Origin: DASYTH01 sp035762905 | Lineage (GTDB): Bacteria > Actinomycetota > Actinomycetes > Mycobacteriales > Pseudonocardiaceae | Direction of reading: 5' to 3' | NCBI RefSeq assembly: GCF_035762905.1 | Contig: NZ_DASUCC010000148.1 | Coordinates: 13,008 to 77,007 of the forward strand | DNA length: 64,000 nt | Shown: in pieces, positions 42,715-50,156 of the stretch | Layout: every line of letters starts with the position of its first letter | Numbering within the stretch: position 1 is the stretch's first letter | The notes under the pieces: model-generated | Databases searched by the model: none | The model's input: only the letters and a program-made list of their open reading frames with translations | Told to the model about the DNA's origin: nothing | Translations under genes and position numbers: made by a program

Positions 42715-43142
42715 GCGAGCCGGCGGACCACCCGGCCGAGCACCAGGTCGGGGGTCAGGTAGCCGAACTGGCGGGAGTCGATGGCACCGACGGGGTTGTC
42801 ACTGAGCAGGACCAGCCGGTTCGGGGGGACGTGGGCCGCGCCGTCGACGGCGGGAGCCACGGCCGACGGCACCGGGTCGCCGGGCAGGGCGGCGACGCGT
42901 TTGATCAGCCACGGGCGGTCCCGGGGGCCGACGACCCTGGGCATTCCCGGCAGCCGGACGACGACGATGTCGCCGACGGCCAGGCGATGCACCGGAGTGC
43001 GGCGCAGCAGCACCCGGTCACCGTCGGTGAGAGCGGGGCACATGCTGTCACCGCGCACGGTGACGGCGACCCAGCGGTGCGCGGCCAAGCGGCCGGCGGC
43101 CACCGCCGCGAGGGCGAAACCAAGCAGCGCGAGCATCTTCAT
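42711..43142 (-). CDS. Short S26-type signal peptidase of the Cys-rich peptide operon
   Basis: The 143-residue protein has one N-terminal TM helix (MLALLGFALAAVAAG) and an S26 peptidase domain: nucleophile Ser33 in RGDSMCPAL, general base Lys81 in WLIKRVAALPGD, and the C-terminal LLSDNPVGAIDSRQFG box at ~112-127. It is shorter than housekeeping signal peptidase I. It is last in a five-gene operon, starting in an ATGA overlap with the ABC exporter, and is the likely processing protease for the peptide precursor, whose leader ends in an AEAAAA stretch fitting small-residue specificity. Confidence 0.85.
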   Translation of the reverse strand: MKMLALLGFALAAVAAGRLAAHRWVAVTVRGDSMCPALTDGDRVLLRRTPVHRLAVGDIVVVRLPGMPRVVGPRDRPWLIKRVAALPGDPVPSAVAPAVDGAAHVPPNRLVLLSDNPVGAIDSRQFGYLTPDLVLGRVVRRLA

Positions 43143-44962
43143 ACCCGGGTTCCGTAGCCGGCGGCCTGCATGGTGAACAGCCGCGCGTAGTTTCCGTTGG
43201 CGGACATCAGATCCTCGTGCGTGCCGGACTCGGCCACCCGGCCGTCGACCAGAACGGCGATCCGGTCGGCGTCGCGGACCGAGCCGAGCCGGTGCGAGAT
43301 CAGCACGCTGGTCCGGCCGGCCCGGTGCGCGGCCAGCTCGGTGTGGATCGCGTGCTCGGCCTCGGCGTCAAGACCGGACGTCGGCTCGTCGAGGATGAGC
43401 AGGTCGCGGGCGTCGCGCAGAAACGCCCGGGCGAGCGCGACCCGCTGCCACTGGCCGCCGGAGAGCAGCACCCCGGTCTCGGCGTCGGCCTTGTCCTCCT
43501 CGCCGGAGAACATCCGGGTCAGCAGGGTGCGATAGCCGCGCGGCAGGCCGGCGAGCACCTCGTCCACCCCCGCGCGCCGGGCCGCGCGCCGCACCGGCTC
43601 GAGCCGGTCGCCACCGAGGTCGCCACCAACGTCGACCGCGCCGTCCACGCCGCCGAGCGCGATGTTCTCCCGCGCGCTCAGGTCGTAGCACATGAAGTCC
43701 TGGAACACCGCGCTGATCCGGCGGCGCAGCTCGGCCAGGTCCAGCTCGCGCAGGTCGACCCCGTCCCACAGCACCGCACCGCGGGTCGGGTCGTAGAACC
43801 GGCACAGCAGCTTGACCACCGTGCTCTTGCCCGCCCCGTTGTGCCCGACCAGTGCCACCGACTGTCCACAGGGGACGAACAGGTCGACACCCCGGAGCAC
43901 CCAGGGATGGTCGTCGCCGTACCGGAACCAGACGTCGCGCAGCTCGATCCCGCGACGCAGCGGCATCGACGTCACCGGCGCCGCGGGCACGGGCAGATCC
44001 GGCCCGGCCCTGGTCACCACCCGGTAGTGCTCGAACAGCAGCAGCGCTTGGTGGGCCATGGCGAACTGGTCGACGATCGCGCCAAGGGCGGTCTGCACCC
44101 CGGCGACGGCGGCGATGAACACCGCGACGTCCCCCACGCTCAGCCGGCCACTCCCGGCGGCGAGGATCGCCCACACCAGACCCCCGCCGGCCACCACGGC
44201 GCTCAGCGCTCCGAGCGCGCTCTGCACCCTCAGGTCGCGGCGGTCCAGCGCTCGGCGCACCGCGTCGGCCCCGCCCAACTCGGCCAGCATTCGCCGGCGA
44301 AACAGCGGTCCGAGACCGAACAGCCGAGCCTCCTTGGCCGCCTCCAGACTGATCAGCAGCTGGGCATAGAAATACTCGCGGCGCTCGGCCGGGCTGATGT
44401 CGGCCATGGCCGCCGCCCGCCGCCGGCTCAGCCGCAACTCCATCACCAGTGCCGGACCGGCCGCGACCACGGCGACGACCGCCATCGGGGCGCTCACCGC
44501 GGCCAGCGCCGCAAGGAACCCGGCCATGCTGATCGCCGCCTGGGCGGCGGCCAGGCCGCTGTCCACGATCGCCGCCGGCCCGACCCGGCTGTGCTGCTGC
44601 GCCAGCGCCAGCCGGTCGTGGAACGATGGATCCTCCAGCCGGGTCAGCCCGCCGAGCCGGCCGGCCGCGGCGAACAATCGATCCTTGGTACGCAGCCCGA
44701 CCCGCCGGCCCAGCTCCAGCCGCAGGTACCTGGCCGCCTGGGCGACCAGCACGAGCAACACGCCGGCCGCGGCCAGCGCCCCGGCCAGGCCGGTGAGCCC
44801 ACTCGGCTCCGCGACGGTGACGCCGTCCAGCACCAGTTTGGTCAGCCAGGCGACCAGCACCGGGATCAGCCCGCCGAGCACCGTGGTCAGCACGATGCCG
44901 ATCAGCACCGCGGGAGCGGCGCGCCAGGCCAGCGCCAGTGCCTCTCCGGCGCCGCGCCTCAT
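43139..44962 (-). CDS. ABC exporter (fused membrane and ATPase domains)
   Basis: The 607-residue half-transporter has a six-helix membrane domain (AVLIGIVLTTVLGGLIPVLV onward, to ~320) and an ATPase domain with Walker A GHNGAGKS near 372, signature LSGGQWQR near 500, Walker B LLILDEPTSGLD near 520 and the H-loop LISHRLGS. There is no N-terminal C39 peptidase, unlike many bacteriocin exporters. Its neighbours, overlapped by ATGA on both sides, are the thioredoxin-like and signal peptidase genes, so peptide export with processing by the separate S26 protease is the likely job. Confidence 0.88.
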   Translation of the reverse strand: MRRGAGEALALAWRAAPAVLIGIVLTTVLGGLIPVLVAWLTKLVLDGVTVAEPSGLTGLAGALAAAGVLLVLVAQAARYLRLELGRRVGLRTKDRLFAAAGRLGGLTRLEDPSFHDRLALAQQHSRVGPAAIVDSGLAAAQAAISMAGFLAALAAVSAPMAVVAVVAAGPALVMELRLSRRRAAAMADISPAERREYFYAQLLISLEAAKEARLFGLGPLFRRRMLAELGGADAVRRALDRRDLRVQSALGALSAVVAGGGLVWAILAAGSGRLSVGDVAVFIAAVAGVQTALGAIVDQFAMAHQALLLFEHYRVVTRAGPDLPVPAAPVTSMPLRRGIELRDVWFRYGDDHPWVLRGVDLFVPCGQSVALVGHNGAGKSTVVKLLCRFYDPTRGAVLWDGVDLRELDLAELRRRISAVFQDFMCYDLSARENIALGGVDGAVDVGGDLGGDRLEPVRRAARRAGVDEVLAGLPRGYRTLLTRMFSGEEDKADAETGVLLSGGQWQRVALARAFLRDARDLLILDEPTSGLDAEAEHAIHTELAAHRAGRTSVLISHRLGSVRDADRIAVLVDGRVAESGTHEDLMSANGNYARLFTMQAAGYGTRV

Positions 44963-45489
44963 ACCGTGGCGAGGCTGGGCAGATCCGTTGCCCGGTACCC
45001 GGTGGCGGTCACGATCCCGTCGGTGTCGACCGTCGCCATCGCCGGCAAACCTCTGACCTGCAACAGGGTCGCAAGTGGACCGTCATACGGTTCGACCACC
45101 ACGTCGGCGACCGGAAGAAGGTCGGCGACGATCTCGCGCACCTCTTCGGGTGCACCGACGGCCACCGCGAGCACACGACCGGCGAAGGCCTCGGCATACT
45201 CGACGAAACCCGGCAGGTAAAGGGCGCAGGACGGGCAACCGGACGAGAAGAACCCGATCAGCAGCGGTCCGGAGTCCGGCGCGACGGCGCCGGAAACGGT
45301 CCTGGCCGACAACTCGGGCAGCGGCGAACCGACGGGCAGCATCGTCTTCTCCATCGCGGCGCCATGCTGCAGCGCCTTGGCGATGAGCTCCGCGTGCTCG
45401 CGCAGGCGGCGGATCACGCCCAGCGTCAGGATCAGGTCCACGGCGAGCAGCACACCGATCAGAACCAGTGCGGCGGTGAGGAAAGGCAT
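44959..45489 (-). CDS. Membrane-anchored thioredoxin-like (TlpA/MauD-type) protein
   Basis: The 176-residue protein has an N-terminal TM helix (LTAALVLIGVLLAVDLILTL) and an outside thioredoxin fold with the redox pair CPSC (FFSSGCPSCALYLPGFVEY) and the cis-Pro loop GLPAMATV. The layout matches MauD-like proteins that act with MauE-like membrane partners on disulfides in exported proteins. Here MauE lies 8 bp upstream and the ABC exporter overlaps downstream. It probably forms or isomerises disulfides in the 8-Cys peptide. Confidence 0.88.
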   Translation of the reverse strand: MPFLTAALVLIGVLLAVDLILTLGVIRRLREHAELIAKALQHGAAMEKTMLPVGSPLPELSARTVSGAVAPDSGPLLIGFFSSGCPSCALYLPGFVEYAEAFAGRVLAVAVGAPEEVREIVADLLPVADVVVEPYDGPLATLLQVRGLPAMATVDTDGIVTATGYRATDLPSLATV

Positions 45490-45497
45490 GGGGGCTC

Positions 45498-46073
45498 CTA
45501 TCGGGAACCTCGCGCCGCATCCCGCGGTGCGGTGGCGCGGAACAGCGCGAGCAGATCGTCGAAGCGGACCACGAGGATCGCGGCCAGCGCGCCGCACCCG
45601 GCGGCCAGCCCGGCCCCCGGGATGGTCAACGCGCCCGCGGGCGCCAGTGCTCCGGTGACGGCGAACGCGAGCAGGATCAGGTTGCGCACGATGTGGGCCG
45701 GTCCGAGCGGCGTGTCGTGCGCTCCGAAACAACGGCAGGTGGCGCGCACCCCGCGCGCCACCAACAGTCCGATCGCCACGGTGAATACCACCAGAAGCGT
45801 TGCCACGCCGAGAAAGCCCAGGAGCAGCACGGCGCGGCCGGGGGGAAGACCGGACGCCGCGAAAGCGGCGCCGGCGCCCAGCGCGGTGACGACCCCCAGT
45901 TCGGCTGTCGCCACCGCTGCCGCGGCCCAGCCACGCCAGCCGCGAGGCAGAAGACTCAGCGGGCCCGCCGTGGCCGCGAAAACACGCAACCGGGTCCGAC
46001 CGAGCTTGCCCCACGCGGATACCAGAAATACCCCACCCAGCGCGACGGCACAGAAGAGGCCGAGGTGGTTCAC
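45498..46073 (-). CDS. MauE/DoxX-like redox membrane protein
   Basis: The 191-residue protein has about five membrane helices (FCAVALGGVFLVSAWGKL, VLLLGFLGVATLLVVFTVAI, LIALAFAVTGAL-like segments) and a CRCFG motif at the membrane edge (ATCRCFGAH), as in MauE-type proteins, which shuttle electrons like DsbB or CcdA. The GTG at 46073 lies 7 bp after the peptide gene and has no ribosome site, so it may be translated by coupling. A longer frame from 46160 would overlap the peptide gene and is less likely. Confidence 0.82.
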   Translation of the reverse strand: MNHLGLFCAVALGGVFLVSAWGKLGRTRLRVFAATAGPLSLLPRGWRGWAAAAVATAELGVVTALGAGAAFAASGLPPGRAVLLLGFLGVATLLVVFTVAIGLLVARGVRATCRCFGAHDTPLGPAHIVRNLILLAFAVTGALAPAGALTIPGAGLAAGCGALAAILVVRFDDLLALFRATAPRDAARGSR

Positions 46074-46080
46074 CGGATAG

Positions 46081-46260
46081 TTAGCACTGGGCCAGCGTGC
46101 AAAGGAAGCACTGGCATGTCTCACATGCCCTGAAGCTGTAGTACTTGCCACGACAGCCACAGAAAATGCCGGTGCACTGCGCGGCGGCGGCCTCGGCGTT
46201 CACCTTGGGCACCAGTCTTGTCAGCATCCGGTCCCCGAGGTTCCCCAGTCGTACGAGCAC
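46081..46260 (-). CDS. Cys-rich exported peptide precursor (59 residues, 8 Cys)
   Basis: A consensus AAGGAGGAAAT sits directly before the GTG. The product has a polar leader (LVRLGNLGDRMLTRLVPKVN) without a Sec-type hydrophobic core, then AEAAAAQ and a 31-residue core holding eight Cys at 29, 34, 36, 46, 49, 51, 54 and 59, an even number fitting four disulfides or other thiol modification. Cleavage after the Ala run would release the core. It heads an operon of redox membrane protein, thioredoxin-like protein, ABC exporter and S26 peptidase. A bacteriocin or signal peptide is likely; activity is not shown. Methylamine dehydrogenase light chain was considered and rejected. Confidence 0.75.
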   Translation of the reverse strand: MLVRLGNLGDRMLTRLVPKVNAEAAAAQCTGIFCGCRGKYYSFRACETCQCFLCTLAQC

Positions 46261-46342
46261 ATTTCCTCCTTCGGTCCACGGGCCGAGGGTCGGCGAAACA
46301 AAGTTCCGCGATTTCCCCAGACCCCAGAGCGGAACGAGGTAC

Positions 46343-46371
46343 ATAGTGCGCCGAACGGGAGCACGTGTCAA
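46343..46371 (-). promoter_or_regulatory. Promoter of the Cys-rich peptide operon
   Basis: On the minus strand a perfect -35 box TTGACA (46371-46366) is followed after 17 bp by CACTAT (46348-46343) as a -10 box, about 80 bp before the start codon. The perfect -35 and optimal spacing imply strong vegetative transcription. TATGTA 3 bp further is an alternative -10. Confidence 0.6.
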
Positions 46372-46420
46372 CGGTTGTCGCCCTCAGTGTCCTTTGTGGA
46401 CTATGTGGCGACTTGCCGGC

Positions 46421-46918
46421 TCACTGGCCGTGATTCGATCCCTGTTCGAGGGCGCCACCGAGCCTGGTCTGCAGCGCGAGCATGTAGTCGCGGTCGTTTC
46501 CGGACAGGGTCCAGCGGTTGCCGACCAGATACACGCCGCCGTAGTCCTTGGAAAGGTCGACCCAGGCGCGCTGCCCCTCGGCGGTGTCGAAGTCGAGCAG
46601 GATCAGGTTGGTTCCGGACGCCTTGCAGTTGGCCTGGCGGAAGTCCGCGCCCTTGATCGGCGAGGTCGGCGTGCAGCCCACCTCGGCGGCCAACTGGTCC
46701 ACGGTCAGCTGCTCGGAGGGCATCGCGTTGGCGGCGTCGGCCGGCGTCGCGGCCGGGCCGTGCCCAGCACCGTGCGGCCCGACGCCGGCAGCGCCCGAGC
46801 CGCATCCGCTGGTCAGCAGCATCACCGCGGCCGCGACGGCCGGCAGTGCGCACGCCAGAACCCGACGTCGTGTCCGCCTCACGCTGACGAATACGGATCG
46901 CGGGCACGGGTCGTTCAA
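46421..46918 (-). CDS. Putative lipoprotein
   Basis: The 165-residue protein carries a basic start (SVRRTRRRVLA), hydrophobic segment (LPAVAAAVMLLTSGC) and lipobox LTSGC, so it is lipid-anchored outside the membrane. After a Gly/Pro/Ala linker follows an ~100-residue domain with two Cys (AEVGCTPT and QANCKAS) likely disulfide-bonded, and VDLSKDYGGVYLVGNRWTL. Similar lipoproteins are common in actinobacteria; function unknown. ATG at 46918 and GTG at 46882 are both possible starts. Confidence 0.75.
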   Translation of the reverse strand: MNDPCPRSVFVSVRRTRRRVLACALPAVAAAVMLLTSGCGSGAAGVGPHGAGHGPAATPADAANAMPSEQLTVDQLAAEVGCTPTSPIKGADFRQANCKASGTNLILLDFDTAEGQRAWVDLSKDYGGVYLVGNRWTLSGNDRDYMLALQTRLGGALEQGSNHGQ

Positions 46919-46942
46919 ATCAGCCGGAGGGTCACCGGCCGG

Positions 46943-47209
46943 CTACGCGGCGTTGTCGACCCGGGCGGGCGGCTCGGCGGCCGCCTTGTCCTCCACGCCC
47001 TTGCCGGCCGGGCGCACCTGGCTGCGGGTCAGGAACGTCAGGATCGCGGCGGTGAGGGCGAGGGTCAGGCCGGTCTGCTCGCTGGTCCAACTGATCACGC
47101 CGAAGCCGAGCAGCGCGGCCAGGGTCGCCTGGACCAGACCCTGGGTGGCCACGGGCTCGGACTTGACTCGGTCGACCATCCTGCCGACCACGGTCCGCTG
47201 TGCGTTCAT
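46943..47209 (-). CDS. Small membrane protein, holin-like
   Basis: The 88-residue protein has two TM helices (VQATLAALLGFGVISWT and LTLALTAAILTFLTRSQV) and a charged tail. The layout recalls small actinophage-type membrane proteins, but no phage genes are near. GGAGG lies 7 nt before the ATG. It is followed by the lipoprotein gene with a 24-bp gap, so the two are probably co-transcribed. Confidence 0.7.
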   Translation of the reverse strand: MNAQRTVVGRMVDRVKSEPVATQGLVQATLAALLGFGVISWTSEQTGLTLALTAAILTFLTRSQVRPAGKGVEDKAAAEPPARVDNAA

Positions 47210-47480
47210 GATGTGCCTCCTGCGCCTCCTACGGATAACAAGAGGCACTGGCGGCGCGGCTGATACATCCCCGTGCGGGTGACCCGAGCGAATGCTCACT
47301 CCGCGCCGGCCGCCGGTTCCACGGAATGGCGCGGCGCGGACCAGATGTGTCCGTACACAGTCGGATATGCCGGACGGCGACAAGCTCGCGATTCGGTTGG
47401 CTACTACGGTCCCGTCCGAGACGCCCGTTATCGCTTACCGCCCCGCGCTATTGTCGCCGCCCGGCAGTTCTGGAACGGAT

Positions 47481-47864
47481 CTAACCCTTCCGGCCGCGCT
47501 TGCTCTTTTTGGCGTGCGCCTCTTCGAAGGCGGCAATGACGTTGGCCGGTATACGCCCGCGCTCGGCGAGGTCGTAGCCGTTCTTCTTCGCCCATTCGCG
47601 GATGGCTTTGGTCTGCTCCTTGCTCCGTGTGTCGCCCGCCCGGACCGGGGTCGTGGACGGGGTGGTACCACGCCTGACCCGCCCTCCGACCCGCCGGGCG
47701 GAGTCCACGTAATCGGCCAGGCTCTCGCGTAGCCGGTGCGCGTTTTCGGCGCGTAGGTCGATCTCATAGCTCACGCCGTCCAGCGCGAAGGTTACCGTGG
47801 AAACATCGTCACCCGGTATGCCGTCCAAGTCGTCGACGTACTGGACGAGGACTTTCTGGGCCAT
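47481..47864 (-). CDS. lsr2: Nucleoid-associated protein Lsr2
   Basis: The 127-residue protein has the Lsr2 dimerisation half (MAQKVLVQYVDDLDG, DDVSTVTFALDGVSYEIDL, ADYVDSARRVGG) and the DNA-binding AT-hook-like half (IREWAKKNGYDLAERGRIPANVIAAFEEAH). It is the actinobacterial H-NS analogue that silences A/T-rich and acquired genes, such as the OLD nuclease region in this window. It is divergent from recQ; the intervening DNA has a 16-bp palindrome. Confidence 0.95.
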   Translation of the reverse strand: MAQKVLVQYVDDLDGIPGDDVSTVTFALDGVSYEIDLRAENAHRLRESLADYVDSARRVGGRVRRGTTPSTTPVRAGDTRSKEQTKAIREWAKKNGYDLAERGRIPANVIAAFEEAHAKKSKRGRKG

Positions 47865-47914
47865 CGGTTCAACTCTTTTCTTCGAGTCAGAAGGGTCGCG
47901 CACTGTGGAATGGC

Positions 47915-47930
47915 CGCGGTGATCACCGCG
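47915..47930. promoter_or_regulatory. 16-bp palindrome between lsr2 and recQ
   Basis: CGCGGTGATCACCGCG is a perfect palindrome 51 bp upstream of the lsr2 start codon in the divergent intergenic region. It could be an operator for either gene. Confidence 0.45.
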
Positions 47931-48003
47931 CTTGTCGACAGCTTACGCGACTCTTTTTTCGTTTCGCTAGTCGGGCGTCCACAGTGGCCTCGGACCACCC
48001 AAG

Positions 48004-48009
48004 TAGAAT
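48004..48009 (+). promoter_or_regulatory. -10 box giving probable leaderless recQ mRNA
   Basis: TAGAAT ends 7 nt before the GTG start of recQ and no Shine-Dalgarno sequence lies between. The transcription start would coincide with the start codon, the pattern of leaderless transcripts common in actinobacteria. No good -35 is visible. Confidence 0.5.
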
Positions 48010-48016
48010 CGCCGCC

Positions 48017-49843
48017 GTGACCGGTCCTGGAACCAGTTCGGAACTGAACGACGCTTTACGGGTGCTGCAGCGGGTCTTTGGCTTCGACGCGTTCCGCGAC
48101 GGCCAGCGGGCCATCGTCGAGCACCTCATCGGCGGCGGCGACGCACTCGTGCTGATGCCGACCGGGGGTGGGAAGTCCATCTGCTACCAGGTGCCCGCGC
48201 TGGTCCGGGACGGTGTCGGAGTGGTGATTTCCCCGCTCATCGCGCTGATGCAGGACCAGGTGGACGCGCTGCGGGCGGTCGGGGTGCGCGCGGATTTCCT
48301 CAACTCGTCGCAGGATCCCGGCCAGCGTCGCGCGGTCGAGGCGGCCGCCTTGGCCGGCGAGCTGGATCTGCTCTATCTCGCTCCGGAACGCCTGTCGGTT
48401 GAGTCAACAATGCGGTTCCTCGACCGGTGCCGGATCGCGCTGTTTGCCATCGACGAGGCGCATTGCGTCGCGCAGTGGGGACACGACTTCCGGCCCGACT
48501 ACCTAGCTCTTTCGGCACTGCACGAGCGCTGGCCGCAGGTCCCGCGGATCGCGCTGACCGCCACGGCCACCGAGGCGACCCGGCAGGAGATCGCCACCCG
48601 GCTGGACCTCGGCGACGCACTGCACCATGTGGCGAGCTTCGACCGGCCGAACATCCAGTACCGGATCGTGCCGAAACAGGACCCGAACCGGCAGCTGCTC
48701 GAGCTGCTGCGCTCCGAGCACGCCGGTGACGCCGGCATCGTCTACTGCCTGTCCCGGGCGTCCACCGAGAAGACCGCCGAGCTGCTCGCCGCCAACGGCA
48801 TTCCGGCACTGCCGTACCACGCCGGTCTGGACGCGCGGACCCGGGCCACGAACCAGGCCAGGTTCCTGCGCGAGGACGGCCTGGTCATGGTCGCCACGAT
48901 CGCGTTCGGTATGGGCATCGACAAGCCCGACGTGCGCTTCGTCGCCCATCTCGACCTGCCCAAGTCGGTCGAGGGGTACTACCAGGAGACCGGCCGGGCC
49001 GGGCGCGACGGCCTGCCGTCCACCGCCTGGCTGACCTACGGCCTCGCCGACGTCGTGCAGCTGCGCAAGCTGATCGACACCTCGGAGGGCGACGCGGCGC
49101 ACCGCCGCCGGCAGTCCCGACACCTGGACGCCATGCTCGCCCTGTGCGAGACCGTGGAGTGCCGCCGGGTGCAACTGCTCGCGTACTTCGGCCAGACCGG
49201 CGAGCCGTGCGGCAACTGCGACACCTGCCTGTCGCCGCCGGAGACCTGGGACGGCACGGTGCCGGCGCAGAAGGTGCTCTCCGCGGTGTGGCGGCTGGGC
49301 CGGGAGCGCCGGCAGAAGTTCGGCGCCGGGCATCTCATCGACATCCTGCTCGGCCGGAACACGCAGAAGGTGACCCAGTTCGGGCACGACTCGCTGTCGG
49401 TCTACGGCATCGGCACGGAGCTGAACGAGAGCGGCTGGCGCGCGGTGTTCCGCCAGCTGCTGGCGCGGAGCCTGCTCGCGGTCGAGGGCAACTACGGCAC
49501 GATCGTGCTCACCCCGGACAGCGAGGCGGTGCTGCGCGGCCAGCGCGAGGTGCTGATGCGCCGCGAGCCCGAGCGGATCGCCAAGGCCAAGCGGGAGGCG
49601 ACCGCGGCCGCCGAGCTACCGGCCGCCGCCGCGCCGGTGTTCGAACGGCTGCGCGCCTGGCGGGCGGCCACGGCCAAGGAGCAGGGCGTGCCGGCCTACG
49701 TGATCTTCCACGACGCCACGCTGCGCGAGATCGCCATCCGCTCCCCCGCCACGCTGGCCGAGCTGAGCACGGTCAGCGGCGTCGGCGAGGCCAAGCTGGC
49801 CCGGTACGGCGAGCAGATCCTGGCCGAACTGGCGCAAGACTGA
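48017..49843 (+). CDS. recQ: ATP-dependent DNA helicase RecQ
   Basis: The 608-residue protein has the RecQ motifs: LMPTGGGKSICYQVPAL, FAIDEAHCVAQWGHDF, ALTATATEATRQEI, IAFGMGIDKPDVRFV and QETGRAGRDG; a zinc-binding domain with CRRVQLLAYFGQ and CGNCDTC; a winged helix; and a C-terminal HRDC domain (LRAWRAATAKEQGVPAYVIF). It unwinds DNA during recombination repair. GTG 48017 is chosen over GTG 47984 because a -10 box lies just before it and family members start near here. Confidence 0.95.
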   Translation: MTGPGTSSELNDALRVLQRVFGFDAFRDGQRAIVEHLIGGGDALVLMPTGGGKSICYQVPALVRDGVGVVISPLIALMQDQVDALRAVGVRADFLNSSQDPGQRRAVEAAALAGELDLLYLAPERLSVESTMRFLDRCRIALFAIDEAHCVAQWGHDFRPDYLALSALHERWPQVPRIALTATATEATRQEIATRLDLGDALHHVASFDRPNIQYRIVPKQDPNRQLLELLRSEHAGDAGIVYCLSRASTEKTAELLAANGIPALPYHAGLDARTRATNQARFLREDGLVMVATIAFGMGIDKPDVRFVAHLDLPKSVEGYYQETGRAGRDGLPSTAWLTYGLADVVQLRKLIDTSEGDAAHRRRQSRHLDAMLALCETVECRRVQLLAYFGQTGEPCGNCDTCLSPPETWDGTVPAQKVLSAVWRLGRERRQKFGAGHLIDILLGRNTQKVTQFGHDSLSVYGIGTELNESGWRAVFRQLLARSLLAVEGNYGTIVLTPDSEAVLRGQREVLMRREPERIAKAKREATAAAELPAAAAPVFERLRAWRAATAKEQGVPAYVIFHDATLREIAIRSPATLAELSTVSGVGEAKLARYGEQILAELAQD

Positions 49844-49857
49844 GCATGCTCGGATTC

Positions 49858-50110
49858 GATTCCGCACCGGCAACTCCCCGATCCCCAACCGGCCGTCCAG
49901 TTGCCGGAATCGACAACTCGCCGAACGTGCACCCGACCTTCGGCGAGTCCCCACCCCGAGCAACCCAACCACCCCCTCCAGACCCGCGAGTCCCCCATCC
50001 ACCGCGAGTCCCCACCTCCAGCAACCGAACCACCGGTACCCGGTCGGCGAGTCGCCGACTCATGCGCGAGTCCCCACCCCGGGCAACCGGGCCCAAGGGG
50101 CCGGGTCGGG
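49858..50110. repeat. Cluster of GCGAGTCCCC / CAACTC short repeats
   Basis: At least five GCGAGTCCCC-like units and several CAACTC and GCAACC units are interspersed over 250 bp between recQ and the CYTH-CHAD gene, where no gene is present. The units resemble those at 30375-30560. They have a pyrimidine-rich character on this strand and no coding potential. Confidence 0.65.
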
Positions 50111-50156
50111 CAACCGGATCAGGCGGCCGGCTCGGGTCGCCGGACTGCCGGTCCGG

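Noticed and set aside
46081..46260. Methylamine dehydrogenase light chain (because of the MauE and MauD-like neighbours and many Cys)
   Set aside because: The product is only 59 residues, no heavy-chain gene is present, and an ABC exporter and S26 protease are linked instead.
46943..47209. Prophage holin
   Set aside because: Two TM helices alone are not enough and no lysin, capsid or tail genes are near.
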